The notes below the pieces were generated by a model that was not told where the DNA came from, did not search any database, and saw only the letters and a program-made list of their open reading frames with translations. A program made the translations under genes and the position numbers. A DNA stretch of 32,177 nt from Actinomycetes bacterium (GTDB lineage Bacteria; Actinomycetota; Acidimicrobiia; Acidimicrobiales; JABEUL01), in the NCBI GenBank assembly GCA_021790815.1, contig JAJYFT010000014.1, forward strand, positions 1 through 32,177, in the 5' to 3' direction. How positions within the stretch are numbered: position 1 is the first letter of the stretch; every line of letters starts with the position of its first letter. Positions 19,801 to 28,914 of the stretch are shown one piece after another.

Positions 19801-20652
19801 TTACTTCTTTACAGTTTGGTAAGCAAACCCGACAGCACCCTGACCAACATGAGTTCCAATAATTGGACCGATATCTGCGTAAATAATATTTTGGCGATCT
19901 TTGATTGCTAACACTTTATTTTTAAAAACTTCAAAGTCTTGTGCTTCCCCATTTAAAAGAGCGAAACGCTCAACCTCATCAGGAATTGCAGCTTTCTCTG
20001 CAACATAGTCAAGCGATTTTCCTCTAGTTCTATGCTTAGATTCTCCAGCGACTTTACCGTCTCTAACTTCAACGATTGGTTTTATTGATAGCAAAGATCC
20101 TACTAAAGCAGCGCCAGATCCAATCCGACCACCTCTCTTTAAGTACTCGAGAGTATCTAGAGTTCCCATCAATACAGTTCTGCCAATCAATTCGTTAGCT
20201 AATTGAGCAACTTCTGACACATCCTTACCATCCCTAGCTGCCTCAGCTGCTCCCACTGCTATCAGACCTTGTCCTATGGAAACAAATTGGGAATCAACTA
20301 CCTCAACGGATATTTCATCTTTGACTAACTCTTTCGCCTGAAGAGCTGATTGAAAAGTGGAAGACACTCCCGACGAAAGAGTAACACATACGATTCCATC
20401 GTAGCCATCCTCTTTTGATTTCAAGAATGCTTCTTGAAAAGAACCAGGGGAGGGAGCAGCTGTCTCAGGAAGAGAGGATTGGGGCGAGTTCTTACACTTT
20501 TCCCAGAACTCACGCGGAGAAAGAGTCACTGTGTCGACAAATTCATCAGAACCAAACCTGACGGATAGCGACACAACTACAATTGAAAGCTCATCGACTT
20601 TTGATTTTGGTAAGTCGCTGCCACTGTCTGTTATTACTCGAACTTTTGCCAT
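19801..20652 (-). CDS. DegV family fatty-acid-binding protein
   Basis: A 283-residue protein of the DegV/FakB family, which binds a fatty acid and presents it to the kinase FakA. VRVITDSGSDLP at the N-terminus, the TAAPSPGSFQEAF segment, VTLSSGVSSTFQSA and EYLKRGGRIGSGAALVGSLLSIKPIV are family landmarks. A good ribosome-binding site (AAGGAG) precedes ATG 20652. No FakA is seen in the window, so the ligand pathway is inferred. It follows murJ by 14 bp. Confidence 0.93.
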   Translation of the reverse strand: MAKVRVITDSGSDLPKSKVDELSIVVVSLSVRFGSDEFVDTVTLSPREFWEKCKNSPQSSLPETAAPSPGSFQEAFLKSKEDGYDGIVCVTLSSGVSSTFQSALQAKELVKDEISVEVVDSQFVSIGQGLIAVGAAEAARDGKDVSEVAQLANELIGRTVLMGTLDTLEYLKRGGRIGSGAALVGSLLSIKPIVEVRDGKVAGESKHRTRGKSLDYVAEKAAIPDEVERFALLNGEAQDFEVFKNKVLAIKDRQNIIYADIGPIIGTHVGQGAVGFAYQTVKK

Positions 20653-20666
20653 ATGGCTCCTTAATT

Positions 20667-22280
20667 TTAAACTTTGGTATCCATCTTAACTGCACTACCG
20701 TTAGGTTTTGCAAGTATTCCAGCAAGTCCACCGTAAGTTACTATTCCAGCAACTACTCCTAGGATGACATCTGCAAGGTTTCCGATGGTGGTCGAAGTAG
20801 AAAAAACGGATGAAGCTGTAGCTGCTACTAATCCAGTAATAAGGGTTAAAATTAAGACTCGTAACGTTAATCGAAAGAGCCGTTTCAGCCCAAGTCCACC
20901 GAGCCTATTTCGCATTAGTACAATACTCAAAAATGCTGAAAGCGTGTAGGCAATGGATATTGACAAAGCAATTCCTCTAATACCCAAAGGGACTACAAGC
21001 ACTATTGCGAGTACCACATTAAGGCTATTCTCAACGACGTATATCCAAAAAACTGTTTTTGCGTTTTGCATGGAGAAAAAGGCGCGTGTTGTTAGCATAA
21101 AAATACAAAATCCGGGTAAACCAAGAGCTAAAAACCGAAGAGCCTGTGCAGTAAGAACGATTCCGGCAGTTGAAGCTGCACCATGATTTAAAATCAATGA
21201 AACTATTGACGTTGAAAGTACTAAATATCCAACAGCAGCCGGAAAGATCAAAGCATTTATAGATGAAATTCCACGACTTAAGCGTTTCTTAAAAGACTCT
21301 TTATCGTCTAACGTCCAAAGTTTAGATAGTTCAGGAGCTAATGTTACCGACACCGAAACAGCAAACATCCAGTACGGAAGCTGAAAGAAAGTATATGCAT
21401 AAGTATAAGCGGTCACTGTTCCCTTCGCACTCCTTGCTGCAAGAGATAGAATCACAAAAAGAGCAATTTGATTTATAGCCACAAATCCAAAAGTCCAGCC
21501 TGAGAGACGCCGAATCTCGCTAACTGCCTCATGCTTAGGGTTCCAATTCCATTTTAAATGCAGATTCGACTTTCGTAAACTTGGAATCAAAGCTAAAAAC
21601 TGCGCTGCCACTCCAGCAGAAGTTCCCAATCCGATTAGCCAAATGTAGCGACTATTTGAAAGAAGCAGGCTTGGGGATGGATGGTGTTCTAGAATTCCAA
21701 ACTCAATTAGGATAAAAATAACCATCACGTTGTTAAAAATTGGCGCTAATGTAACCGGAGTGAATTTATTAGATGAATTTAGAAGTGCTGAAGCAATACT
21801 TATAAAACCATAAAGAAGCAGTTGTGGAACGAATAGCCGCAAGAAATCAACTGCCAATGTGTGACTTTGACCGCTTAAATTAGAAGATGAACCAATAGTG
21901 TAGGCAGAAACAATGATGGGAGCAGCAAGTTCAAATATGAAAGTTGCAACGATAAGAACCACAGCTGAAAGCGTTACTACAGCGCTTATTCCTTCCCAAG
22001 CTTCATCTAGTGGCAGCGAGGTAAGTCGTTTTGTAAAAACAGGTACAAATGTAGCGGCAAGGACACCTCCTAGAACTAGATCATGGATTATGTTTGGAGT
22101 TGTATTAGCCAAGTTGTAGGCATCAGAAGTACCAGAAATTCCGAGAGCGTAACCTAAAGCAAAAATTCTAACTAAGCCTAGTATGCGCGAAATCATAGTT
22201 CCAGTAGCCATTTTTCTGAGCAGTGTAGTAAAATTTTGTGGTCTGTTGAGATTAGTAATTTCTTTTGATGAAGTGGTCAA
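20667..22280 (-). CDS. murJ: Lipid II flippase MurJ (MviN)
   Basis: A polytopic membrane protein of the MOP superfamily that flips lipid II for peptidoglycan synthesis. At 537 residues with about 14 hydrophobic helices it has the normal length. The N-terminal MATGTMISRILGLVRIFALG and SDAYNLANTTPNIIHDLVLGG are diagnostic. It starts at TTG 22280, which overlaps the stop of the upstream DUF6049 gene. The pairing of murJ with that secreted protein and pcnA is conserved in actinobacteria (Rv3910-Rv3909-Rv3907c). Confidence 0.94.
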   Translation of the reverse strand: MTTSSKEITNLNRPQNFTTLLRKMATGTMISRILGLVRIFALGYALGISGTSDAYNLANTTPNIIHDLVLGGVLAATFVPVFTKRLTSLPLDEAWEGISAVVTLSAVVLIVATFIFELAAPIIVSAYTIGSSSNLSGQSHTLAVDFLRLFVPQLLLYGFISIASALLNSSNKFTPVTLAPIFNNVMVIFILIEFGILEHHPSPSLLLSNSRYIWLIGLGTSAGVAAQFLALIPSLRKSNLHLKWNWNPKHEAVSEIRRLSGWTFGFVAINQIALFVILSLAARSAKGTVTAYTYAYTFFQLPYWMFAVSVSVTLAPELSKLWTLDDKESFKKRLSRGISSINALIFPAAVGYLVLSTSIVSLILNHGAASTAGIVLTAQALRFLALGLPGFCIFMLTTRAFFSMQNAKTVFWIYVVENSLNVVLAIVLVVPLGIRGIALSISIAYTLSAFLSIVLMRNRLGGLGLKRLFRLTLRVLILTLITGLVAATASSVFSTSTTIGNLADVILGVVAGIVTYGGLAGILAKPNGSAVKMDTKV

Positions 22281-24325
22281 TTTTGCACTTCTTTAAACTC
22301 GCTTTTTTTCACGCTATGCTTACCTTTTGAGAAGTTCTTCTTGCGAAAGTTCTTTATCCACCACCATAGTAAAAGAAGAGCAGCTCCAAGTGATAACACA
22401 ACTCCGATCCAAGAAATTGCTGACGAGTTGACATAATAACGTATTGTAAAAAGTTTGAGGTTTCCATCGCTCGAATATATGGTAACCGTTAAAGGCACCG
22501 TTCCATGACTCCGCGCTGAAACAGTGAAATAAGTGGTATTTAGATTCTTGTTTAGAGTTAAGTATTGAGTATTTCCATTAATAAAGCGGAGTCCACTGCT
22601 ATTAAGTATCAGCTTTACCTTAATTGGAACGGAAGAGTTTGAATACAAAATACTCAAGGGAATTTTTCCGCTTTGGGAAGTTAGTGTAATTGTTTGGGAC
22701 TTAGGCATAGATATTGATGAAGCATAATTTTTAATAGAGTTTAAAATAGTTTGCGCTACAGAACTATAGAATGATTCTGAACGACTAATGTTAGACTCTA
22801 AGACAAAAATTGCGTCTCTAATAGTTAGATTTGATTTTGAAATATAAGCATTATTGATACCCATGGATGACAAAGAGTCGAGGTCTTGGAGAAACGAGTC
22901 TATTTGTTTAGCGTTAAGGGTCGAGGATTTAGAAGTTTGGTTGAAGGCCCTTTTTGAGGGATTACTTAGTATTCCAATAGGTGCATCGAATGCTTTCGAC
23001 AAGGTAACGGTTGAAATTATCGGCGACGCGTTGAGTGCTGACAGTATATCTCCTAAAGTTGAACCAGCTACGTTGTTGAAAGTTGGTATAGCAACAACCA
23101 AACTTCTTAGGCTAGCTTCATTTGGATCGTCAAAAAAGACTTGAGACACTTCACCAACGAAAGTTTCTGCGGCGAGCATTTGATCGGTGCCATCTAAATC
23201 GTTTAGAAGAGCCGCGTCATCGGTTATTCCTAACGAAGAGTTGGCTAGCCCATCCAATTGAAAGGGTTGTGTAGCAGTATATCGAAGGGTCGAGGGTTTC
23301 ACAGCATTTGGATCTAAAATAAATTTGTTAAATCCCAGAGTGCTTAGATATCCTAATGATTGAGATGTATCAAAAGAGTTAGCTACGTAAGTTTTAGATA
23401 GAGCGTTCAAGTTTAAGCTGTGTTTTAGTTCAAGGTCACCGTAACTAATCTGATTCAGTATTTCCTCCCCAAGGCCTGCGCTCATTAGCGATTGAGATGA
23501 AATATCCGAGTATGTATTTGAAAGTGTTTCAATATTTGTTCTATGTGTAATTACCTTTAGGCTGCTTAGTAGAGATTGTCCTCGAGGTGTACTTGCTAAA
23601 AGAGACAGACCGTATGGCGAGATTTGGAGAGTCAGATTTGCAGATGGATTTGAAATAATGACATTTTCAATATTTGATACTTGATTAATAAAATTAGTGG
23701 TTGTTGGTCCAAGAGGCGAAACTAATGTTGAACTTGTTGGGTAAGCGACTGGAACTGTGAGACCGAGTTGCAGTTTTGTGGCAGGAGGAGCATTTGGGAC
23801 AATTACAACATGAGTAATTAGTGTTGATAAAACTTGTTCAGTGTTTGGTGGAATTAGTTGAACTTCCATAGGGTAGACGCCAGAGCATGATCCAGTAGAG
23901 CAGCCAAGATTCAGACTTTTAAAACCTGGTTGCGTTGATGCAGTTCCAAACTCTAAAAGAGATAGTGAGATTGAGACTTTATTTGAGGTTTCAATAGAGC
24001 TTGTAACCGAAAATGATCCAGTCGAGGCGAGTGGAAGTTGAGGGTTATTTATACTTTGGTCATATGCAGATCGACTTGAAAGTCGATGAAAAATAATGAC
24101 GTTAAGGTTATTGCCAATCAATGACAGGCCATTTGAAAGCTGAAAAGAGATATTGAATGTTTCTCCTGGCGACAAAAAGGAAGTTTGTGAGTCGAGTAGT
24201 AGTGATTCTGAGGATGAAGCGTACACCTTTCTATTGAATACAGTTAATAGGCTTGCAAAACACATCGCAACTATGATGGTGTTTGATATGTATTTTCGTA
24301 AGTTTGTATTTTTATTAGGTTTCAT
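22277..24325 (-). CDS. Secreted/membrane-anchored DUF6049-like protein (Rv3909 type)
   Basis: 682 residues with an N-terminal signal segment (about 12-36, IVAMCFASLLTVF ... VYASS) and one C-terminal membrane helix (ISWIGVVLSLGAALLLLWWWI) with a short basic cytoplasmic tail. The large outside part is Ser/Thr/Asn-rich, with beta-rich stretches at both ends. Its position between murJ and pcnA, and this topology, match the actinobacterial DUF6049 family, of unknown function. Translational coupling to murJ suggests an envelope role. The family call rests on context and topology more than on motifs. Confidence 0.78.
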   Translation of the reverse strand: MKPNKNTNLRKYISNTIIVAMCFASLLTVFNRKVYASSSESLLLDSQTSFLSPGETFNISFQLSNGLSLIGNNLNVIIFHRLSSRSAYDQSINNPQLPLASTGSFSVTSSIETSNKVSISLSLLEFGTASTQPGFKSLNLGCSTGSCSGVYPMEVQLIPPNTEQVLSTLITHVVIVPNAPPATKLQLGLTVPVAYPTSSTLVSPLGPTTTNFINQVSNIENVIISNPSANLTLQISPYGLSLLASTPRGQSLLSSLKVITHRTNIETLSNTYSDISSQSLMSAGLGEEILNQISYGDLELKHSLNLNALSKTYVANSFDTSQSLGYLSTLGFNKFILDPNAVKPSTLRYTATQPFQLDGLANSSLGITDDAALLNDLDGTDQMLAAETFVGEVSQVFFDDPNEASLRSLVVAIPTFNNVAGSTLGDILSALNASPIISTVTLSKAFDAPIGILSNPSKRAFNQTSKSSTLNAKQIDSFLQDLDSLSSMGINNAYISKSNLTIRDAIFVLESNISRSESFYSSVAQTILNSIKNYASSISMPKSQTITLTSQSGKIPLSILYSNSSVPIKVKLILNSSGLRFINGNTQYLTLNKNLNTTYFTVSARSHGTVPLTVTIYSSDGNLKLFTIRYYVNSSAISWIGVVLSLGAALLLLWWWIKNFRKKNFSKGKHSVKKSEFKEVQN

Positions 24326-24421
24326 AAAGTTTTTGCATAATTTTTCATCAGAGGCGCTAAATTTACGTCAAAAATGAAATAGTTGAACATAAACACTATA
24401 AAATAGAAATTCTTCCATCAC

Positions 24422-25801
24422 ATGATTTCAGATAGATTTAAGTCAATTTTAGGCACTGCAAGTAAGATAGCCGATAAGTTTAAAGAACATAACAAGGATC
24501 TTTACTTAGTGGGCGGTAGTGTTCGCGACATTTTAAACGATTCTGAGCAACCGCTTTACGACCTAGATTACACAACAAATGCCCGACCAAATGAGATAAG
24601 CAAGATTTTAAGTGAGCTAACCTGTTCTCTTTGGAAACAAGGAATTGAGTTTGGGACCGTTGGGTGTCTTTTTGAGGGAATTCGGCATGAAATTACTACA
24701 TTCAGGCAAGAAACATATATCCCGGAATCGCGAAAACCTGCTGTAATCTTTGGGGAGAGTCTAGAAGTTGATCTATCTAGGCGTGACTTCACAATAAATA
24801 CGATTGCTATGGATCTTTCAAATATGGAAATCATTGATCCATATAACGGACGTTATGATTTAGAAAGAGCCGTCTTAAAGACCCCTCTATCACCTGAAAT
24901 ATCATTTAGTGATGATCCATTGCGAATGCTTCGAGCAGCACGATTTATATCCTCTCACAACTTGGCACCTGTGGAGGAATTGGTTAGTGCAGTTCAAATG
25001 CTTAATGATCGCATAAATGTTGTGTCAAAAGAGAGAATTCGAGATGAACTCGATAAACTTCTTACAACAAATGATCCTTCAAATGGGCTGTGGTTTATGG
25101 TAGATAATGGCCTTACGGCGCATTTCTTGCCTGAACTTGACGCACTAAAGCTTGAGCAGGACCCCATTCATAAACACAAAGATGTGCTAGCGCACACTAT
25201 CGCGGTCGTTAGCAAGACGTCACCTAATAAAATAACACGCCTATCTGCACTTTTTCATGATATCGGCAAGCCAAAAACAAGGTCTTACTCTCCTCAAGGT
25301 GTAAGTTTTCACCACCATGACGTGGTTGGAGCAAAAATGACCAGAAAACGTATGGCCGAGCTCCACTATTCAAGGGAGGATACTGAAAAAGTTTCAAAAC
25401 TTGTTTTTTTGCATTTAAGATTTCATACTTACAGCTTTGGATGGACAGACAAGGCTGTTAGAAGGTATGCCAAAGATGCTGGGGACCTACTTTTAGAGTT
25501 GAATGAACTTACTAGGTGTGACTGTACTACCCAAAATGAGAAAAAGGCTAGAGAGTTAGCAGAAAGAATGGATGAACTTGAGCGACGGATAGATGAACTT
25601 GCAGAGAAAGAAGAACTTAGCAAATTAAGACCTGAAATTGACGGTCAAGAAGTAATGGAGATATTAGATCTCAAACCGTCTAAACAAGTTGGCATAGCTT
25701 TAGATTGGTTAATGGAGCTTAGATTAGATGAGGGTCTTCTTGGTTCAGATGAAGTTAAGCATCGATTAGTTGAATGGTGGAGTAAGGAGCAGCACTCTTA
25801 G
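24422..25801 (+). CDS. pcnA: CCA tRNA nucleotidyltransferase / poly(A) polymerase family, with HD domain
   Basis: A class II nucleotidyltransferase, probably adding or repairing the CCA end of tRNAs. The catalytic motif is LVGGSVRD (29-36) with metal-binding Asp47 and Asp49 in YDLDYTT. Motif [12 protein letters not shown] is at 120-131 and [12 protein letters not shown] at 164-175. An HD domain ([12 protein letters not shown], His279-Asp280) suggests added phosphohydrolase activity, as in related enzymes. The 459 residues fit the family. The mutT gene found beside pcnA in M. tuberculosis is missing. tRNA-Ile here lacks an encoded CCA, so CCA addition is needed. Confidence 0.94.
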   Translation: MISDRFKSILGTASKIADKFKEHNKDLYLVGGSVRDILNDSEQPLYDLDYTTNARPNEISKILSELTCSLWKQGIEFGTVGCLFEGIRHEITTFRQETYIPESRKPAVIFGESLEVDLSRRDFTINTIAMDLSNMEIIDPYNGRYDLERAVLKTPLSPEISFSDDPLRMLRAARFISSHNLAPVEELVSAVQMLNDRINVVSKERIRDELDKLLTTNDPSNGLWFMVDNGLTAHFLPELDALKLEQDPIHKHKDVLAHTIAVVSKTSPNKITRLSALFHDIGKPKTRSYSPQGVSFHHHDVVGAKMTRKRMAELHYSREDTEKVSKLVFLHLRFHTYSFGWTDKAVRRYAKDAGDLLLELNELTRCDCTTQNEKKARELAERMDELERRIDELAEKEELSKLRPEIDGQEVMEILDLKPSKQVGIALDWLMELRLDEGLLGSDEVKHRLVEWWSKEQHS

Positions 25802-25808
25802 AGTGCAA
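25794..25808. terminator. Hairpin GCACTC-TTA-GAGTGC across the overlapping pcnA and ino1 stops
   Basis: A 6-bp stem with a 3-base loop contains the stop codons of both convergent genes, which overlap by 4 bp. No T-tract follows. It could slow both transcripts, but it may simply be a by-product of the overlap. Confidence 0.4.
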
Positions 25809-26865
25809 ACTCCTCTATCATCTTTCTGGCCACATCGTCAGTAAATTGAACTGGTGGAGATTTCATGAAATAGGCACTGGGACCTTCAAGAGGACCAGAT
25901 AACCCTCTATCGAGCCCAATTCTTGCGCATCTTAATGCATCGATGATTACGCCCGCTGAATTTGGTGAGTCCCAAACTTCAAGTTTAAGCTCAAGATTTA
26001 GTGGAACGTCTCCAAAGTTCCTACCTTCCATCCGTATGTAAGCCCATTTTCTGTCTTCAAGCCATGGAATATGATCCGAAGGTCCAATATGAACCGAATC
26101 TTCTGGAAGTGGGTTTGTGAGTTGACTTGTGACTGCTTGGGTCTTCGAGATCTTTTTTGACTCAAGACGGTCTCTCTCAAGCATGTTTTTAAAGTCCATG
26201 TTGCCGCCGACATTTAGTTGATAAGTGCGATCTACCACTAATCCCCTATCTTCAAATAGGCGTGTAAGAACCCTGTGAACAATTGTGGACCCTACCTGGC
26301 TTTTTATGTCATCGCCAATAATTGGGACTCCAGCATCCTTGAATCTTTGGGCAAATTCGGGATCGGAAGCTATAAATACTGGAATTGCATTGATAAAAGC
26401 GACACCGGCTTCAAGACAAGCTTCGGCATAGTGACGCTGAGCCATCTCTGAACCTACTGGGAGGTAAGAAACCAATACTTGAGCCTCAGTTTCTTTTAGT
26501 ACTTTAACCACGTCAACTGGTTCTTCAGGGGATTCCTCTATTGTGGCCCGGTAGTACTTTCCTAACCCGTCTAGAGTTGGTCCTCGCATCACCGTAACAC
26601 CAGTGGCTGGTATGTCTGAAAATTTAATTGTATTGTTTTGGCCTGAAAATGCTGCCTTGGAAAGGTCTGTACCCACTTTTGTTGCGTCTACGTCAAATGC
26701 TGCAACTGGTACCAAATCGTTGATGTGGTATTGACCCAGTTTAACGTGCATCAAACCCGGAATCTCGAGATCAGGATCTGCATCTTTGTAGTAGTTCAAT
26801 CCTTGAAGAAGTGAGCTAGCACAGTTACCAACTCCTGCAATCGCAAATTTTATTTTATCAGTCAT
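25798..26865 (-). CDS. ino1: Inositol-3-phosphate synthase
   Basis: An NAD-dependent enzyme converting glucose 6-phosphate to 1L-myo-inositol 3-phosphate, the first step to phosphatidylinositol and, in many actinobacteria, mycothiol. At 355 residues it is the short bacterial type. The Rossmann motif [16 protein letters not shown] is at the N-terminus. Landmarks include [38 protein letters not shown] and [18 protein letters not shown]. The start is ATG 26865 with a strong GGAGGA just upstream. It is co-directional with padR upstream, as in M. tuberculosis (Rv0046c-Rv0047c). Confidence 0.97.
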   Translation of the reverse strand: MTDKIKFAIAGVGNCASSLLQGLNYYKDADPDLEIPGLMHVKLGQYHINDLVPVAAFDVDATKVGTDLSKAAFSGQNNTIKFSDIPATGVTVMRGPTLDGLGKYYRATIEESPEEPVDVVKVLKETEAQVLVSYLPVGSEMAQRHYAEACLEAGVAFINAIPVFIASDPEFAQRFKDAGVPIIGDDIKSQVGSTIVHRVLTRLFEDRGLVVDRTYQLNVGGNMDFKNMLERDRLESKKISKTQAVTSQLTNPLPEDSVHIGPSDHIPWLEDRKWAYIRMEGRNFGDVPLNLELKLEVWDSPNSAGVIIDALRCARIGLDRGLSGPLEGPSAYFMKSPPVQFTDDVARKMIEEFAL

Positions 26866-26886
26866 CCATTCCTCCGTTCATGAATG

Positions 26887-27537
26887 TTAATCAGTTGCTA
26901 CAGCAGAGTTGAGAGGCTCAATCTGCTCATTTGTTTGCTCACCATTGTTTTTTTCCTCGTTATTAATGAGGTTTTCTAGCCATGTAAGCTCGGCTGTAAT
27001 GATTGCAAGAGACCTATCAATTAAGGTACTTTTGCAAACAGATTCTTTAGAATTTTGTTCGCTTTGAATTTGTTCCAACTTAGATTTGAGGCTGTACCTA
27101 TGCATATTAAGCAGTGCAAGTCGAGCCGAAGACGGTAGGAATTTAGAAAATGCCAATTTTACTAGAAACATCTTTGAATCACTGTGATTGTCATTTATAG
27201 GTTCGTTCAACATCTGAAGGAGAAGATTTTCACCAAATGGGGTAATTCTATATACCTTTTTGCTCCTTGACCGTTTAATTTCTTGGCTTTCTACATCTTT
27301 TCTTTTGTAAACGGCTTTTTCGCCAGAAAGAGAGCCGGGAGAAAAAGTAAGTTTTTCTTTCGGTGATGGTGAAATCTCTTCAACTGCACCAGTTTGAGAT
27401 AGGTGCTTTAAGGTTGGATACAAAGAACCGTAGGACGCGGTTAAGATGCCTCCGAGTTCTTCTCGAACCTTGCGTCTTATCTCGTAGCCATGAAGATCAG
27501 AATCTTTTAGTAATGCTAAAACTGCTATTTCAATCAA
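26887..27537 (-). CDS. PadR-family transcriptional regulator
   Basis: 216 residues. The N-terminal winged helix begins IEIAVLALLKDSDLHGYEIRRKV, with SYGSLYPTLKHLSQTGAV as recognition region, both diagnostic of PadR. An inserted polar stretch (about 55-90) precedes RSKKVYRITPFGENLL. The C-terminal Vir-type helical region (about 110-190) probably dimerises. The start is TTG 27537, with no clear ribosome-binding site, so the mRNA may be leaderless. It sits 21 bp before ino1 and probably controls it and itself through the TATATCG array upstream. Confidence 0.92.
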   Translation of the reverse strand: MIEIAVLALLKDSDLHGYEIRRKVREELGGILTASYGSLYPTLKHLSQTGAVEEISPSPKEKLTFSPGSLSGEKAVYKRKDVESQEIKRSRSKKVYRITPFGENLLLQMLNEPINDNHSDSKMFLVKLAFSKFLPSSARLALLNMHRYSLKSKLEQIQSEQNSKESVCKSTLIDRSLAIITAELTWLENLINNEEKNNGEQTNEQIEPLNSAVATD

Positions 27538-27583
27538 GTTTTATAAACACGCTTTCATTGTTGCTCAAACTAATAAACATAAT

Positions 27584-27626
27584 TATATCGCTAAAATATA
27601 TCGTTAAGTTATATCGTCTCGATATA
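27584..27626. promoter_or_regulatory. Operator-like TATATCG array between padR and DUF5318
   Basis: TATATCG occurs three times at exactly 13-bp spacing (27584-27590, 27597-27603, 27610-27616). The third copy forms an inverted pair with CGATATA at 27620-27626 (3-bp centre). The block lies 47 bp upstream of padR and 57 bp upstream of the divergent DUF5318 gene. A dimeric regulator, most simply PadR itself, is the likely ligand. Confidence 0.7.
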
Positions 27627-27670
27627 TCATATCACAAAATTATATATGTCTGTGCACTAAATTTTTTAGG

Positions 27671-27676
27671 TATTCT
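27671..27676 (+). promoter_or_regulatory. Candidate -10 (TATTCT) for leaderless DUF5318 mRNA
   Basis: TATTCT ends 6 bp before GTG 27683, so transcription would begin at or near the start codon. Leaderless mRNAs are common in actinobacteria. No good -35 is visible. Confidence 0.35.
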
Positions 27677-27682
27677 ATTAAA

Positions 27683-28081
27683 GTGCAAATATCGCCAGAT
27701 TTACGAACCGCAGGGAGTGTTTCCGGCGGAACTCTTGAGTTCAGTTTAAAGAAATCTCTATTATTAAATGACTATCGTTCAGGGAAGATACTTAAGAGTG
27801 ATATTTGCGATGCCCACCCCGAGCTTCTTCGAGCAGCTAAAAATGTTGGTCGGATTACAGAGGATGCATGTCCTATCTGCGAATCGGGAATACTTATTCA
27901 CGTTTTCTTTGCTTTTGGCAAAAGACTACCTTCTGGTGGTCGTTGCGTAACTTCTACGCATGAATTGGAGCAAATTGTCTCAAAAGATTCTTCTATATCG
28001 TGCTACGTCGTTGAGGTATGTGCAGAATGTGGATGGAACTACCTGCTTAGTTTACTGATGATGGGTAATAACAAGATTTAG
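27683..28081 (+). CDS. DUF5318 family protein with paired CxxC motifs
   Basis: 132 residues. Two zinc-binding pairs are visible: Cys63-x-x-Cys66 (DACPICESG) and Cys113-x-x-Cys116 (VCAECGWNY). The central LIHVFFAFGKRLPSGGRCV and VVEVCAECGWN are typical of the actinobacterial DUF5318 family, of unknown function. The start is GTG 27683. It diverges from padR-ino1, as its counterpart does in mycobacteria, where a penicillin-binding protein follows; here none does. Confidence 0.87.
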   Translation: MQISPDLRTAGSVSGGTLEFSLKKSLLLNDYRSGKILKSDICDAHPELLRAAKNVGRITEDACPICESGILIHVFFAFGKRLPSGGRCVTSTHELEQIVSKDSSISCYVVEVCAECGWNYLLSLLMMGNNKI

Positions 28082-28116
28082 AATAATAAAAAGGTTCTTC
28101 CAGTAAAAAGAAACTT

Positions 28117-28311
28117 TTAGACTTGATCTGCTTCGACAAGCACGAAAGGATAGTTTGAAGTGCAAGAATTACACCACTCTTCAATTTCATCCATCACCGT
28201 CTCTGAGCCAACACTATCCCAGCTTTCCGGGACAATGTACACTCGCCTTACAAGTGTTAGTGTGACTTCACTTGAACCACAATTCTCACAAGTACCTATC
28301 AACAATTTCAC
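28117..28311 (-). CDS. Small zinc-ribbon protein
   Basis: 64 residues with Cys8-x-x-Cys11 (TCENCGSS) and Cys47-x-x-Cys50 (EWCNSC), forming a likely single zinc ribbon around LVRRVYIVPESW. The start is GTG 28311, with a weak GAG just upstream. It is convergent with DUF5318. The pattern resembles a small conserved actinobacterial protein, but I cannot name the function. Confidence 0.7.
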   Translation of the reverse strand: MKLLIGTCENCGSSEVTLTLVRRVYIVPESWDSVGSETVMDEIEEWCNSCTSNYPFVLVEADQV

Positions 28312-28914
28312 CTCAATATTTGCCAGTAAGCCAAATTGATCCTACATATATTTCTTTGGATTTAAGTCTATATCCTTATTCTGTAAGGTTCCGTTGCCGT
28401 ATAGGATGTTTTTCATGCATTTATGCGTGTACTTTCTAAATATCCATACTGTTTATGTAAAAATTTAAAATTACTTTAGTGGCTTATTGTTGAAATGTAT
28501 TACCTGTATTGGTTTTATTGGAGATTCCTAACTTAATACGGATTGAGTGTTGATAAATAAAAATACATCATAAAAGAGATACTCACAAGAACTGAAGGAC
28601 GGAGAAGTTTGGATGATTTTACTTATATTAAAAACAGCGGAGCATAGAGCACTGTGGAAATAAGAAAAAGTTAGTTTTTAATAAAACCAATAGTTAACAT
28701 TGTGGTGTATTAAGTTTTCTTTTAGGCTTCACCAACTAAGACCTTTCCCATAATCCGAACTTAAGTAGTTCCCCTGTCTTTAGTTTCTATAAAAACATAT
28801 CTATTTATCATAAATTAGGCCACCAAAGGTAACCAAGAGTATTTAGTTGTAAAGTCTAAAGCTTCTAGTTAAGAATGCGAAAAAGATTTATTAAACAAAA
28901 AAATTGGAGTTTTT
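28312..28914. other. A+T-rich gap before the GH3 gene
   Basis: About 600 bp with no convincing gene on either strand, dense stops and no clear RNA. GGAG at 28906-28909 serves as the ribosome-binding site of the next gene. Confidence 0.6.
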
